Part shown: positions 1-10,251 of the stretch, in pieces | Numbering within the stretch: position 1 is the stretch's first letter | Layout: each line of letters begins with the position of its first letter | Assembly: GCA_027596035.1 (NCBI GenBank) | Contig: JADGJA010000019.1 | Location: forward strand, 1 to 64,000 | Direction: 5' to 3' | DNA: 64,000 nt | Source of the DNA: Thoreauomyces humboldtii | Taxonomy: Eukaryota; Chytridiomycota; Chytridiomycetes; Spizellomycetales; Powellomycetaceae | Program-made: the position numbers and the translations under genes | Notes under the pieces: generated by a model | What the model saw: the letters and a program-made list of their open reading frames with translations, nothing else | Database searches by the model: none | What the model was told of the DNA's origin: nothing

Positions 1-481
1 GGAAAGTGTATGGGTCAGGATGAACAAAGGACATTTGGCGGTGAAATGTGAGTGCAACGGGAAACCTGAAGGCATGCCAATCCATCCGACCCTGAGTTGT
101 CGCGCAGCAGTTTGTGGTCCATGAGGATTCGGAACTCGACGTTGAAGGGCTTGGTGGTTGTCATGATGTCGATCTCGGATGAGCAGCTTCGATACAGATG
201 TACCGTGAGATAGCTAGGGGCCACGGTGCTTCGGTGGGCTCGTGCTGGAAAACGTCCTTGAAGTGTGGAGTACTGTATCCAGCACCTGAGATTTAGGCAG
301 CACGCAACGATCCGATTGGCGGTGCAAGCCTCCAAATCCCAAATTACAGTGTTCACAGAGTGTCCAACAAGTGTCTCCAGTGTCCACCCTATGCAAACTA
401 TAATAAACGTCCGACTAAAAAAGACAAATAGAACACGAAGGTACCAACACTCTTATGGAGCGGCCTCTTGGGTTGGAACCT
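1..481. other. No gene seen; 3' flank of the hydrolase gene
   Basis: Short overlapping open frames occur on both strands, but none shows a recognisable domain, a convincing start or splice pattern. The stretch lies just beyond the stop codon of the minus-strand hydrolase gene and probably contains its 3' untranslated region. Confidence 0.5.
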
Positions 482-1742
482 TTAGACAGCCCTCTGTCCC
501 AACCACTCGAGAAACAGATCGCAGACCTCCTCCGCTTTGGGTTCCCTAGAGAGATCGTGCTCTTGTCCCTCTAGGATATGCAGCGTCTTGTCAGTGGACA
601 AAGCCCGTGCGTACAGATCCTTCGATCCCTCTGGACTAGATCGGGACGAGCAAAAGGATCATGAGTTTTGGGGGAGTTTTCACAGAGACGAGGAAGGGAC
701 ATGACAACGCCGCTTACTTTGTAGCTCGGTCGGCGTCCCCGTGGATGACGATGAAGGGAGTCTTGATGTCAGTGAGATTTGCTTGCAGGCTGTCAGGATG
801 CATTTCCTGCGGTGAGGCAAGGCACGGTATGGCGGTTCGTCCAATGGTATGGACTCACTCTTCGAACCCGTTCAGCATGGCCAAACCCGTACCGATGCGC
901 AGCCGACCATGATACGTCAATGGATCTAGGTTACACGAATGAGGATGACTTCTTCCATACTTTTCACTACACCTCGATATCCACGCACACGCGCTCTCAC
1001 CTGCAAGGAACATCTCCTCGAACCTGATATCCGACGCATTTTTCCCCCTGTTCGCGGCGGCGAGCGGCAGGAACGGAGCGACGTAGCACAGAGCGTGAGC
1101 CACCATCTGGACGGCCCACCCGGGTCTCGAATCGTCCTGCACGGACACCAGAGGACACAGCACGACGAGTCCCGCCATGTCCTCCGGATGTCTCCTCGCG
1201 TAAGCGAGCGCGAGGAGTCCACCCAGACTCCCGCCCATGAGGAACACCTTCCCGGACCTGGACGGCTCGTACTTGCGCACGACCTCGACGAGGACGTCGT
1301 GGACGAGCTGGACCTGTTCGTCGATGGACGAGAACCCGCCGTGGACGCCCGAGGAACGTCCGTGTCCGATGAGGTCGGGCATCGTGAGACGGTATCCGGC
1401 GTTGACCAGACGGGAGGGCCATGAGACGTCCGCCCATCGGGTCCCGTAGTCGTGGAGACCGTGGATGGATATCACATCCGCCAAGGGTTTGGAAGAGGGT
1501 GACGATTGGGTGGCAGCGGTTGTGGAGGTGGGAGAAACGGCCAGAGACCATGTGGCGCTGAAGACCTTGTTGTCTCCCGAGGTCGTGAAGCGGTTGGTGC
1601 ATGCGTAAGGCGGGAGGGTGAAGACGCGTTCGGAGGCTGACCACGGGGCGGAGGAACGTTCGTAGCTTGTTTCGTGGTGGTTGATGCCGAAGGTTTCCCG
1701 GACTACTTCTGGGACCCATGGGTGCTCGAGCATGAAGGCCAT
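482..1742 (-). CDS. Alpha/beta hydrolase, monoacylglycerol-lipase / serine aminopeptidase S33 type
   Basis: Four exons (1742-1001, 925-859, 789-718, 635-482), all GT-AG and in phase, give 344 residues. The fold is visible: an HGLHDYG oxyanion-type strand, a GHGRSSG segment as in monoglyceride lipases, the nucleophile elbow GGSLGG, an HGDAD strand carrying the likely acid, and a C-terminal EGQEHDL segment with the catalytic His. Such enzymes cleave ester bonds of monoacylglycerols or related lipids; the substrate cannot be read from sequence. The start at 1742 is the first ATG of the frame; upstream in-frame sequence has only non-ATG candidates. For introns 2 and 3 the frame decides which AG is used: intron 2 takes the AG about 16 nt inside the obvious one, and intron 3 the AG just before TCCAGAG. 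Family is confident, substrate is not. Confidence 0.85.
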
Positions 1743-2102
1743 TGTGAGGTTGCCTTGAGACCGTTTGGTTGAGAACGTTGTGTTTTGTGGAATGGAGACG
1801 GGGGCAGTAGTACGAAGGGTGAATGACAGCAGGTGCAACAAGATCTGATGGTCCGAACTTATCGGACAAGTGCAGAAAAGTCAAGCGCACAGCCACGTTG
1901 ACGGGTTCTTCGGACAGCCCACGGAGAGAGAGAGACGGGAGAGAGATAGGAGAGGAGAGAGAGAGAAGCAGAGGCAGGAGGGCCAGGTGTTGAACAGCTT
2001 TGATTTTTTCTGGAACTGTAGTTGAGGTTTACATACAGGTAGGATTAGACGTGCAAGGAAGAAAAGGAAAACGAGATAGGAAGAGGAAGCATGGAACTTG
2101 TT
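1743..2102. repeat. GA-rich low-complexity tract in the hydrolase upstream region
   Basis: From about 1,921 to 1,980 the + strand is an imperfect GAGA/GGAGA purine run, a CT-rich tract when read in the direction of the hydrolase gene. Pyrimidine-rich upstream tracts are common in fungal promoters. No coding feature is seen between the hydrolase start and the stop of the next gene. Confidence 0.55.
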
Positions 2103-3473
2103 TCAGAGCCCATCGCGGGACGGGTACAAGCACGATGTTGGGGGACTGAACGATTTAGTCATCATCAACGAGCTGGCGTCCTTCTCCGCTGCACGCCGAG
2201 ATAAAGCATCAGATGATGGATCATAGACAGGTGCAGATGCCTGAGGAGACTGCGAACCGGGTGCGATCAACAAGGCCAACGGATCGCCGACGTTTTCCTC
2301 CTCGTGTTTTTCAACGCTTGTGGGATGACAGTCGAGTTTGTGGCCCATGGGATGCCAGATTCGATCGGGCGGAAGATGTTCGAGGTTGTAATGGAAAATG
2401 TGCTGCTGCGAAGGATCGGTCTGCCATTGCCACGGTTGTAGAGTGACGTCTGTATCTCCGCTGTGGTACCACACAAGCCCTGAGTGCTCAAGTGAATAAT
2501 GTACGGCATGTATCACGGGCGGGAAGCCATAGTCAGCGAAGGCAGGCTCGGCTGTAGGGTCGACGGCAGCAGGCCGAGCTCGTACCGGTAGTAGAGTTAC
2601 TGTCGAAGACGCCGTGTGCGAAGGCGACATCGATGCGGTCGCCGTGGTGTCCCAAGACGGCTGTGAGAATCCCAGGGAGCAATGGGCAGGACTTGAAGCA
2701 GACTCGGAAGGGGTCTGCTGGCGGACGACAGGGGAACAGGAAGATGCTGACGTGCCATCCGAGTCTTCTGCCGAAGTGCGCTCGGAAACCTTTCTTGCTC
2801 CACCATCAAAGGCTTCGGCATGCTGATTCTGAAGTTTCTTCTCATGCAGACGGATGTGAGTCATTGAGTTGTCATGCCTCGTGAATCTGGAAGAACATCC
2901 TGGAATGGTGCAGGCAAAGGGCCGCAATCCACTGTGCGTTTTGAAGTGGCGCTGGAGGTGGCCAGAGGTCTGAAAGGCCTTGCTGCAACCGTTAGCCGTG
3001 CATGGAAAGCGACGAGGAAGATTGCGAGAGGCCTTCTTCGCCGTGGTAGAAGTTCGCGTCATGGATTTTCTTGGAGGGGCAGACTTGCTGCGAGTGGGAG
3101 CTACGGCGTGGGAGTTCGGAAGTCGAGCGATCGTCGGAGGCTGCGCGTCCGTGGATGCTGCAGCTGGTTCAGAGCGGCTTCGAGTCGAGGTCTGCTCCTG
3201 CGGATAGGGCGGCCATATCAAGGTATCACGAAATCTTCCTACTGTAGCCATAGCACCTGGGGGTACGGGGATGCAAGGAGAGGCTGGCATGGCAAGAAGC
3301 TGGTCGACTCCTGAGGAGGCTGTGAGGGAACCTTGATGGTGATCGAAGCGGTGATGGCCGTTGTGCCCAAGCGAGATCAAGTCATCCGACCAGAAGTTAT
3401 GCCTTCCGAGGTACGCCGTAACGCCGGTCCTGCTTGTGGTGGGAGCATGTGCGACAGAGTCCGAACGGAGCAT
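2103..3473 (-). CDS. C2H2 zinc-finger protein, probable transcription factor
   Basis: One uninterrupted frame of 456 residues. The first ATG in frame is at 3473; upstream codons of the open frame lack an ATG. Two adjacent C2H2 fingers lie near residues 160-220. The first has CTANGCSKAF followed by an H-x3-H pair, the second CTIPGCSSRF followed by H-x4-H, joined by an HSGLRPF linker close to the canonical TGEKPF type. A Lys/Arg-rich stretch precedes them and could be a nuclear signal. The rest is Ser/Pro/Thr-rich and looks disordered, as in fungal stress or developmental regulators of the Msn2/Azf1 kind. Which regulator this is cannot be said. It is unusual here in having no intron. Nuclear DNA-binding is inferred from the fingers alone. 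Confidence 0.8.
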   Translation of the reverse strand: MLRSDSVAHAPTTSRTGVTAYLGRHNFWSDDLISLGHNGHHRFDHHQGSLTASSGVDQLLAMPASPCIPVPPGAMATVGRFRDTLIWPPYPQEQTSTRSRSEPAAASTDAQPPTIARLPNSHAVAPTRSKSAPPRKSMTRTSTTAKKASRNLPRRFPCTANGCSKAFQTSGHLQRHFKTHSGLRPFACTIPGCSSRFTRHDNSMTHIRLHEKKLQNQHAEAFDGGARKVSERTSAEDSDGTSASSCSPVVRQQTPSESASSPAHCSLGFSQPSWDTTATASMSPSHTASSTVTLLPVRARPAAVDPTAEPAFADYGFPPVIHAVHYSLEHSGLVWYHSGDTDVTLQPWQWQTDPSQQHIFHYNLEHLPPDRIWHPMGHKLDCHPTSVEKHEEENVGDPLALLIAPGSQSPQASAPVYDPSSDALSRRAAEKDASSLMMTKSFSPPTSCLYPSRDGL

Positions 3474-4773
3474 TGCCACTCGTGAAAGCGATTGAAACGA
3501 AAGAGTGGACAGCTGTGGGACTGCTCTTCAGAGTGAAAGGGGTGACGGACTGTGAAAGTATATAATGGCGGGATCCAGGATGGAGATGGAAGTACAGGCG
3601 AGAAGAGAAGGAGAGAGAAAGGCAAAGAGAGAGAGAGAGAGTGTGTGAGGGAGAGGGAGAGGGATGAGTGTGCGTGCCAGTCTGTATGAGGCGAGAGGAA
3701 AAGCGGCGTCCTGTCAGAAAAAAACACAGGTTCCTCAGGGAAGAAGACCCAACGCCGACATATGCACCGGTACCCCTTTCGGGATCTCATCATCAGAGAC
3801 CTTTGAGCTACGAAAGGACACGGCTGGGAAAGTAAAGCCAGTTCGGGAGACGTCCAAGTAAGACGGTCGTTGTTATGGCAAAAGTCCTGCCGAGCCACAA
3901 TAGTCCCCCAGGCAGGCTCTGATGCGGATCGACAGTGACCTGGTCTCGGCTCTATGCGGGCACAGCTTCAGGAGCAGCCTTGCCTCTCCAAATTCAACCA
4001 CCTGGCTGATGCTCAAATCTATGGTTGTCACTTTGCGGAACCTGTCGGGACTTGGGATCATGGTCAAGTTGCTTTTCCCGCTGCGCGGGAAGCGGCCACA
4101 TTGCCGTTAAATCCTGTATCACCCAACCGCATCCCGCACCCATGCTCCACTTCCAACCCGCAGAAAGAGGGTTGGGTGGGTGTCCATCCGACACGGCGAG
4201 CGGTCAAACCGAGGAAGCAAGCGAACTTTCGAGAGCGCTCGAGGAAGATGACGGCCGTCTGCCGCTCGCGAAGAAGAGACTTGGCGATGCGCGGTGAAAG
4301 TTGATGAAGGGCGAGCGTTCGTGGTGTGCCGTGCTTTTTGTTCTGTGGGGTGGACGTCATTGACAGCTCGCAAAACGAGCGAATTTCCGAGAATGTTCCA
4401 TGGGGGCAAACAGAAAAAAAAAGCAAAAGAGCTTGTCCCAAACGGCGCCAAGTGTCTCTGGTGATTTTCCGGCTCTGCTCGCCCAGCGGCCCAGGGGCCA
4501 GGGCCCTGTTCTCCGATCCCCTTCGTCGTGTGTCAGCTGCCGTGTCGCCCTTGTGCATCTGGGGTTCTCCCATCCTTTGATTCTTCCCCTCTGCCTTCCC
4601 TCAATCCTCCTCCTTCCCCCAACCAACCAACCAAACCAACCAAACCGCCTCCCTCCCTTTGTCGCATAAAGAGAGGGTCCTCTCCATATAGCCGCTCGCT
4701 CCTTCCTCTCTATCCCCTCCGCATCCAATCCCTTTCGCATTCCCTTGGAACCCCGTCTTTTTCATTCAGCGCA
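3474..4773. other. Divergent promoter region between zinc-finger and SPFH genes; GA and CCAA repeats
   Basis: This 1.3-kb stretch separates two divergently transcribed genes. It contains a (GA)n-type purine run at about 3,600-3,662 and a CCAA-rich repeat at about 4,619-4,648, followed by a CT-rich tract just upstream of the SPFH start. Several open frames of 60-170 codons overlap on both strands, but none shows a domain or codon pattern I can support. Confidence 0.5.
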
Positions 4774-6085
4774 ATGTCGGGTCCCTCAACCACAACCATC
4801 GCAGGGCTCAACGAGAAGCAGCAGTCTCCTCCCTCGTCCAACAACGCTTCACGGCACCACCAGGGAGGAGGGTTCGTCTCGGACCAGCCCTCGGCCGTGC
4901 CCCCGCCCATGTTCCCTCTGCAGCAGTCGTACGCCTGCGAGATTCCTCTGCCCGAGGAGGCGCACGGGTGGTGTACGTTTCTGTTCCTCTGGGACTTGCC
5001 TTTCGCGCGGACCTCACTCTTCCTCGCTCTTGCTCACATGTCTTCTTTTCGCTCGTGCAGATGAAACTATGATGACGTGCCTGGGAGGCGTCGTCGGCTC
5101 CTTTGGATCCATCCCTTGCTGCTTCGTCTGCCCCAACCCTTACAAGAGCGTCGACCAAGGCAGCGTTGGACTTGTCACTCGATTCGGACGATACTACAAG
5201 AGGTAACGTGATGTCGATGCGCTGGCTCTTGCCCTTCTTGTTCTGTAAGCTAGCATATGCTCACATCGGTCATCATCCCTGTAGCGTCGACCCTGGTCTC
5301 CACAAGATCAACCCTATCACCGAAACCCTTCAGAAGGCAGACATTCGTATCCAGATCGAGTCCATCCCCACACAGAGCGTCATGTCCCAGGACAACGTCA
5401 TGGTCATGATCGACAGTGTCCTCTACTGGCACCTCACTGACCCTGTAAGGTTTCGCTCGACCCATTTGCCCGCATTCTCCACTCGGCAGCTGACGCGATT
5501 GCATTGCTCTTCGAATAGTACACGGCCATCTTCCTCGTGAAGGACGTCCAGAAGGCTCTTCGCGAGCGCACCCAGACAACCCTCCGTCAGATTGTCGGTT
5601 CCCGATCCATCCAGGAGTGCGTGGAGGAGCGCGAGAAGATCGCCCACGAGATCCAGGCCATCGTCGAGGGACCTGCCTCCGCGTGGGGCGTCCGTGTCGA
5701 GTCCATCCTCATCAAGGACATGCAGTTCTCCCAGGAACTCCAGGAGACCCTATCGTCGGCGGCAAAGCAGCAACGACTCGGAGAGTCCAAGATCATCGCC
5801 GCCAAGGCCGAAGTCGAGAGCGCGAAACTCATGAGGGAGGCCTCGGACATCCTGAGCACCCCTGCTGCCATGCAGATCCGATACCTCGAGACTCTGGGAC
5901 AGATGTCTGCCAAGGCGGGAACCAAGGGTGAGCTTCCGTTGGCGTCCTGCATCCTTCTTTCCTCGAACATGTTTTGCTGATTTCCTGTTCGACACTTCGT
6001 AGTCATCTTCATGCCTGCGAACTCGCAGCAGATGGGCACCCTTGCCAATATCGAGCAGATCGCTGGTCCTCCTCAAGGATTTTAG
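4774..6085 (+). CDS. SPFH/stomatin-family membrane scaffold protein
   Basis: Five exons (4774-4972, 5061-5202, 5285-5444, 5519-5927, 6003-6085), all GT-AG and in phase, give 330 residues. After a disordered 65-residue N-terminus comes a short Cys-containing hydrophobic hairpin (CLGGVVGSFGSIPCCFVC), as stomatins use to sit in the inner membrane leaflet, possibly palmitoylated. The SPFH/Band 7 domain follows, with family segments such as GLVTRFGRYYK, DPGLHKINP and WGVRVESILIKDM, then an Ala/Glu-rich coiled coil and a C-terminal VIFMPANSQQMG stretch. Stomatins oligomerise and organise membrane microdomains or regulate channels and proteolysis. The motif order and length fit the stomatin/podocin group rather than prohibitin. 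Partner unknown. Confidence 0.93.
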
Positions 6086-6577
6086 TCGTCCTCCAGGATA
6101 CTACTAGTCGATCGTACCGCGCGACCCGTTCGCTTTTCCTTTTCCTTTCCCGATGTCGACAAGTTTTCTCGCCGTCTCCGTGGGAACATTACCCCTGCGC
6201 ACATTTTGTACCATATGAACCACCCGGGCTCTATTCCTTTCTGCACATTTACCTTTTGGTCATGCAATGCCATAGCGTTTTGATCCTCTTCCGTGGTACA
6301 CCTACCGTTATAAAGTTTTTCGGTCATTTCACAGGGGGTTTTCGTGGGGGGGATTGTCGACAGCCGTTTGCGTGGGATGAATCGTATGACTGACTGATCG
6401 ACCGCTGCTGGCTGCTTTTTCCTCAGCATCCTTTCTTCCTACAATACAATAACATTGGTACGGACGCTGTCCTCGTCCGCAATATAAAAGAGAAGGAGCC
6501 CTGTATCAACACCGAGGTCGAGAAGGAAAGAGAACAGGAACTTGTGACGATCACCAAGCCAAACAACAATTCACGCA
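6086..6577. other. Intergenic region, SPFH 3' flank and GNAT promoter
   Basis: No coding region is supported here. The left part is likely the 3' untranslated region of the SPFH gene; the right part holds a TATA-like box (separate entry). Confidence 0.5.
6483..6490 (+). promoter_or_regulatory. TATA-like box upstream of the GNAT gene
   Basis: TATAAAAG lies 88 bp upstream of the ATG at 6578, a plausible position for a TATA box in a gene with a short leader. No experimental support. Confidence 0.45.
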
Positions 6578-7252
6578 ATGACCACTTCAACCACCACGCC
6601 CACGGTCCCCGCCTCCTTTCCCACCACCCTCCCCACGACCATCACGGTCACCACCCCTCGTCTCACCCTCCGAACGACGGTCCCCGCGGACTCTGCGCGA
6701 CTCTGCGAGGTCTACTCGGACCCCGTGACCATGCTCCACCTCGCCTGCATGTACCAACCCTGGACCGTCCCGGAGATGGACGCCAAGTGCGAGGAGAAGA
6801 GGGAGAAGCAGTCTCGTCACCTCTGCATCCCCCTCACCATCGTGCACACCGCCACCGACCGGGTGCTCGGGACGTGCGGGTTCAGGGACATCGACCTGAA
6901 GGCCAGGACGGCCGAGTGGGGCTGCATCCTGGACGCGGAGGCCGGTGGGATGGGGTACGGGACCGAGATCATGTTGGGTCTGGTCGGGTACGTCGTGGAG
7001 GAGCTCGGCGTCGAGGAGGTCGTGGTCGTCACGGGGGCCAAGAACGTGGCCATGAGGGGAATGGTGGAGAGGTTGGGGGTGCCCCAGGTGTGGCCGGAGT
7101 ACCTGGGAAAGCCGGGGCAGAGCGGGTTCGGGTTGGAGGATCCCGTGTGCTACATGATCAAGAGCGGGGAGTTCTGGACCACCTTGAAGGCCAAGTTGGA
7201 GGCCAAGATGGAGAGGATACTGGGGAACGGCAAGGTTCAGGCCAAGGAATAG
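6578..7252 (+). CDS. GNAT-family N-acetyltransferase, RimJ/RimL type
   Basis: A single-exon frame of 224 residues from the first ATG after a TATA-like box. The N-terminus has the family opening TPRLTLRTTVPADSARL. The middle has GTCGFRDIDL and an AEWGCILD beta strand, followed by the acetyl-CoA loop region GGMGYGTEIMLGLV and a GAKNVAMRGMVERLG segment typical of motif B. RimJ/RimL-type GNATs acetylate protein N-termini or small amines; the substrate is not predictable. The coding region is much richer in G+C than its flanks, so long antisense and out-of-frame open frames exist over it; only this frame carries the GNAT pattern. Confidence 0.88.
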   Translation: MTTSTTTPTVPASFPTTLPTTITVTTPRLTLRTTVPADSARLCEVYSDPVTMLHLACMYQPWTVPEMDAKCEEKREKQSRHLCIPLTIVHTATDRVLGTCGFRDIDLKARTAEWGCILDAEAGGMGYGTEIMLGLVGYVVEELGVEEVVVVTGAKNVAMRGMVERLGVPQVWPEYLGKPGQSGFGLEDPVCYMIKSGEFWTTLKAKLEAKMERILGNGKVQAKE

Positions 7253-7365
7253 AGAATCAAGGAATATAGAGACGTGTAGACGCATGCGTTGCTTGCAGAA
7301 GATGTGTATTGGGGTTGATTACTGTATACGGTGAGTGAGATGGACGGACAGCTTTCCATTTCCGT

Positions 7366-8295
7366 TCATGCAGTCTTCTCCCTCCTCTTTCGGACCTGAG
7401 CGTCCCACTGTCCCAACGCCTTGTCCAACTGCTCCACGTACGCATCCCCGTATTTCCCACCTACCAAGTCCCTCATCTCCTCCCTCTGCCTCTGGGCTCT
7501 TCCCTTGGCCAACGCCTCCCTGACCTTCCTCTGGTACATCTTGGCCACGTCGCAATCCTGCACGTACTTTTCCTGCACGGCGCACAGGTACTCGTCGAAC
7601 CCGCCCGCGGCGTCCACCTCCCTGAGAGCATGGGCCGAGAGTCTGCACCAGACGTTCATGTCCAGGGCCCTCGAGTAGAGCGGGTGGTAGATGATGTTGG
7701 GGAGGTACGCTCTCCTGGTCCGGTTGGAACCCTTGGGCGAGATGTTGTCACCGAAGGTGATGCGCTTCCCGTGGAGGAGGGTGGGAAGGGTTCGACGAAG
7801 GGGTTTGAGTTCGTGTGGGATGAGACCGTACCGACGGGGATCGGCCAAGGGACCCTTGGCTGCTACGTCGCGAGCCAGTTGCCAGATCTTGAGGGGATAC
7901 GGCATCGGCATGGTGGGGGATGCGGACGATGAAGGGGACGGGAGGCCGGCGTGGCTTTCTGAAAGGTACGGACGGGCGCGTGTGGTGCTTTGGACGGAGG
8001 TTAGAATTGGAAGCTTTTTGCTACGCGATGCGATGAAGACGACGTTTTGAGCTTTGAGGCGATCGGAGAAGGCGAAAGGGAGCGTGAAGAGAATCAGCAA
8101 GAGTACCGGTATGGGTAAGACGAGAGCCTTCTTCTTCCGACGTGAGAAGGTGTAATGGGATCTTACAACCGACGACGGGAAAGCCGCGAAAAAGCGAACA
8201 GGCACGAGTAGCCAGCCACTTTGGCCAAAGAGACAAAAGTCGCACAGTTTCTCGTCCAATAAGATCGACTCCATCCCTCGAAGACTCCAGAGCAT
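7366..8295 (-). CDS. Mitochondrial large-ribosomal-subunit protein bL28m
   Basis: The C-terminal 180 residues carry the L28 domain: HGKRITFGDNIS, then SNRTRRAYLPN and LDMNVWCRLSAHALREVDAAGG, followed by a charged mitochondrial-type extension. bL28 binds 23S-type rRNA in the large subunit of the mitoribosome. The stop is at 7366-7368. The start is uncertain. The open frame reaches an ATG at 8295, but residues 1-125 of that reading are atypical. One possibility is a 5' exon in another frame around 8,160-8,300 (a basic, Leu/Phe-rich segment ending near a GTAAG at about 8,165) spliced to an acceptor near 7,990. A shorter product from ATG 7911 would lack a targeting peptide. Domain identity is firm; the N-terminus is not. 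Confidence 0.82.
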   Translation of the reverse strand: MLWSLRGMESILLDEKLCDFCLFGQSGWLLVPVRFFAAFPSSVVRSHYTFSRRKKKALVLPIPVLLLILFTLPFAFSDRLKAQNVVFIASRSKKLPILTSVQSTTRARPYLSESHAGLPSPSSSASPTMPMPYPLKIWQLARDVAAKGPLADPRRYGLIPHELKPLRRTLPTLLHGKRITFGDNISPKGSNRTRRAYLPNIIYHPLYSRALDMNVWCRLSAHALREVDAAGGFDEYLCAVQEKYVQDCDVAKMYQRKVREALAKGRAQRQREEMRDLVGGKYGDAYVEQLDKALGQWDAQVRKRREKTA

Positions 8296-8622
8296 CTAGA
8301 GAACAAACTGGAAACACCGTGAGATCTCTCCTCGAAGCAAATAACAGAGCCATAACCAGGGTTGTCGTTCGATGACCGAAGACGCAATGACCCAGGAAGC
8401 AATGATCACCGAACGTATGAGCGAAAGCACATGGCAGACATCTCCATGCCACTCCATTCTGTTGCTGCTCCTTGATTAAACGACTGTCTTCATTTCCGCG
8501 CTACAGCGCAAGCAGTTTCAAACAAACGGGCTCGCTCGGAAGACCTCGAGGTCGAGGGTACTGCAATTCCCAATTCCGAGGACGGGCTGGAACCTGCAGC
8601 CAGGGTGACCGGAGAAGAGCCC

Positions 8623-10251
8623 ATGGAAGTCGACGGTCTTGCCGAATCCAATGTCGGGATTCAGATCATGGGACTCGCCGCGATTCAACAACGGGAAGGG
8701 GTACAGCATTCTGAACCTACCGGAGCCTCAGATGTCACCGACTCTACCTCCACGGGTCAAGCGCCTGTGCCGATGCACGACGCGGTTAGTGAAAGCAACG
8801 TGAATGGAAAGAGCAACGGTTCCGCCGTTCGGGATCGGCGTGCGTCTGGAGCGGCTGTGACCGCTCGCGAGGACCAGTTGCGTGCTGTGATGCGCAAGAT
8901 CACAGAGGGAGCTGCCTTACAGCTCTCATTCGCCGAAGAAGCCGCGGAGCTCCTCCGCGGAACCCAACTTTCCGCTGCATCTGTCAGTCAGGATCCCTTC
9001 TTAAAGACCTATGCGGACTTCATCGCCGTGAGCGTGGCCCAAATGGACTCCGAGGGACGAAAACATTGGGAGGACTATTTACTCAAGACGGCTCTCCACT
9101 GGTTCGAGCTGGTACTCCCACAGCCTAAACCGGAAAGCTTTGCAGACTTGACGGAAACGCTGCGGAAAAAGTTTCCGCCAGCAAAGGACTTGGCGGAAGA
9201 GGCCATCAAGAGAATCAAGAGCTGCGCTCTGGTCGACAACATGACGGCTTTTGTCGACGAGTTCAATGCAGATGTGAACCTGCTCGTTCAACAGAATGGA
9301 AAGCAAGTGGATGGAGACGAAACGTCGGCTTCGCCACTGTCGGAGACGCAGCTGTGCGACTGTTTTCTGGATGGACTGGGACGGCAACCTGCGTATGGCA
9401 TTCGACTGCGCGACATGGTCGTTGCTCGTCACGACCCCTTCCAGCCCATGACGCTCACAGCGATACAGGATCTGGCTGTCGTATACTATTCGCGCATGGG
9501 CTTAGATGCGGTGACCGTGAAGATTACCAACCCGGTGGCCGAGAAGAGAACAGTTCTAACCACCGATGAAGCTCCACGAAAGATCCGCGCTATCTCACGG
9601 GACGAGTTATCCGCCGATAGGACTCCCGCGGCTCGTGCCGCAACCAAGCCTGAACCGCCGAAATTCGGTCGGTACTGCCGTCACTGCAATCGCACGAATC
9701 ACGCCTCTGCCGACTGCCGAAACGCTCCCAAACGATCCGCTGAATCAGGCCCTTACATACACGAAAGTAGAGCTGCGCACCTCAGTAGCCGAAAGAGCGA
9801 TCAGGTCGCCGGACCCCCTATTTCCGACGTACCACCACCGCCGCCGTCATCGTCATCGTCCACTCGTTGCGAGAACTGCGGACGAAACGATCATTCCACT
9901 TCCCAGTGTCATCTTCCCCGTCTGGACCACCCCTTGAGCGATAACCGCGTCCGTGAAGATCGCAGCCGCAGTCGCTCACGCGTGAGCATCAACTCTCGTC
10001 TGCAGAGCGCACCGCACCATCCCAAGCGCCCCTCCTCCGCGTCCATGTCCACCGGCGCATCCTGCCACATCTGCAAGAGGACCGGTCACACCGCCGAGAC
10101 GTGTCGTCACGCACACGGCAACGGAGGGGACGTCCCGGTGTGCGCCAACTGCAACATCAAGGGTCACACCGTGAGGACTTGTCACAAACTCGGGAGATAC
10201 GCTCCCGGTGATCCGAGGGGCGACCGTGGAACCGGCGGCGACCGTCGTTAG
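8623..10251 (+). CDS. Stand-alone Gag-like protein with four CCHC zinc knuckles
   Basis: A 542-residue frame. Residues ~150-270 resemble the retrotransposon Gag (PF03732-type) region: W-rich HWEDYLLKTALHWFE, an F-x-DLTETLRKKF helix and a helix with FVDEFNADVNLLV. C-terminal to it are four CCHC zinc knuckles of C-x2-C-x4-H-x4-C spacing (starting CRHCNRTNH, CENCGRNDH, CHICKRTGH, CANCNIKGH), separated by Ser/Arg-rich linkers. Such proteins bind nucleic acid. No protease, reverse transcriptase or integrase lies downstream, and no long terminal repeats were recognised. It is therefore either a solo Gag remnant still open for 1.6 kb or a co-opted cellular gene. The frame stays open upstream to an acceptor-like CTACAG at ~8,504, so a 5' exon may exist and the ATG at 8623 may not be the true start. 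Confidence 0.7.
   Translation: MEVDGLAESNVGIQIMGLAAIQQREGVQHSEPTGASDVTDSTSTGQAPVPMHDAVSESNVNGKSNGSAVRDRRASGAAVTAREDQLRAVMRKITEGAALQLSFAEEAAELLRGTQLSAASVSQDPFLKTYADFIAVSVAQMDSEGRKHWEDYLLKTALHWFELVLPQPKPESFADLTETLRKKFPPAKDLAEEAIKRIKSCALVDNMTAFVDEFNADVNLLVQQNGKQVDGDETSASPLSETQLCDCFLDGLGRQPAYGIRLRDMVVARHDPFQPMTLTAIQDLAVVYYSRMGLDAVTVKITNPVAEKRTVLTTDEAPRKIRAISRDELSADRTPAARAATKPEPPKFGRYCRHCNRTNHASADCRNAPKRSAESGPYIHESRAAHLSSRKSDQVAGPPISDVPPPPPSSSSSTRCENCGRNDHSTSQCHLPRLDHPLSDNRVREDRSRSRSRVSINSRLQSAPHHPKRPSSASMSTGASCHICKRTGHTAETCRHAHGNGGDVPVCANCNIKGHTVRTCHKLGRYAPGDPRGDRGTGGDRR

Noticed and set aside
482..1001. Frameshifts or non-canonical GA/TA introns in the hydrolase gene
   Set aside because: Choosing the second AG in intron 2 and an earlier AG in intron 3 restores the frame with ordinary GT-AG splicing.
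6544..7285. Long open frames in other frames and antisense over the GNAT gene
   Set aside because: They result from high G+C third positions; only the 6,578-7,252 frame has family motifs.
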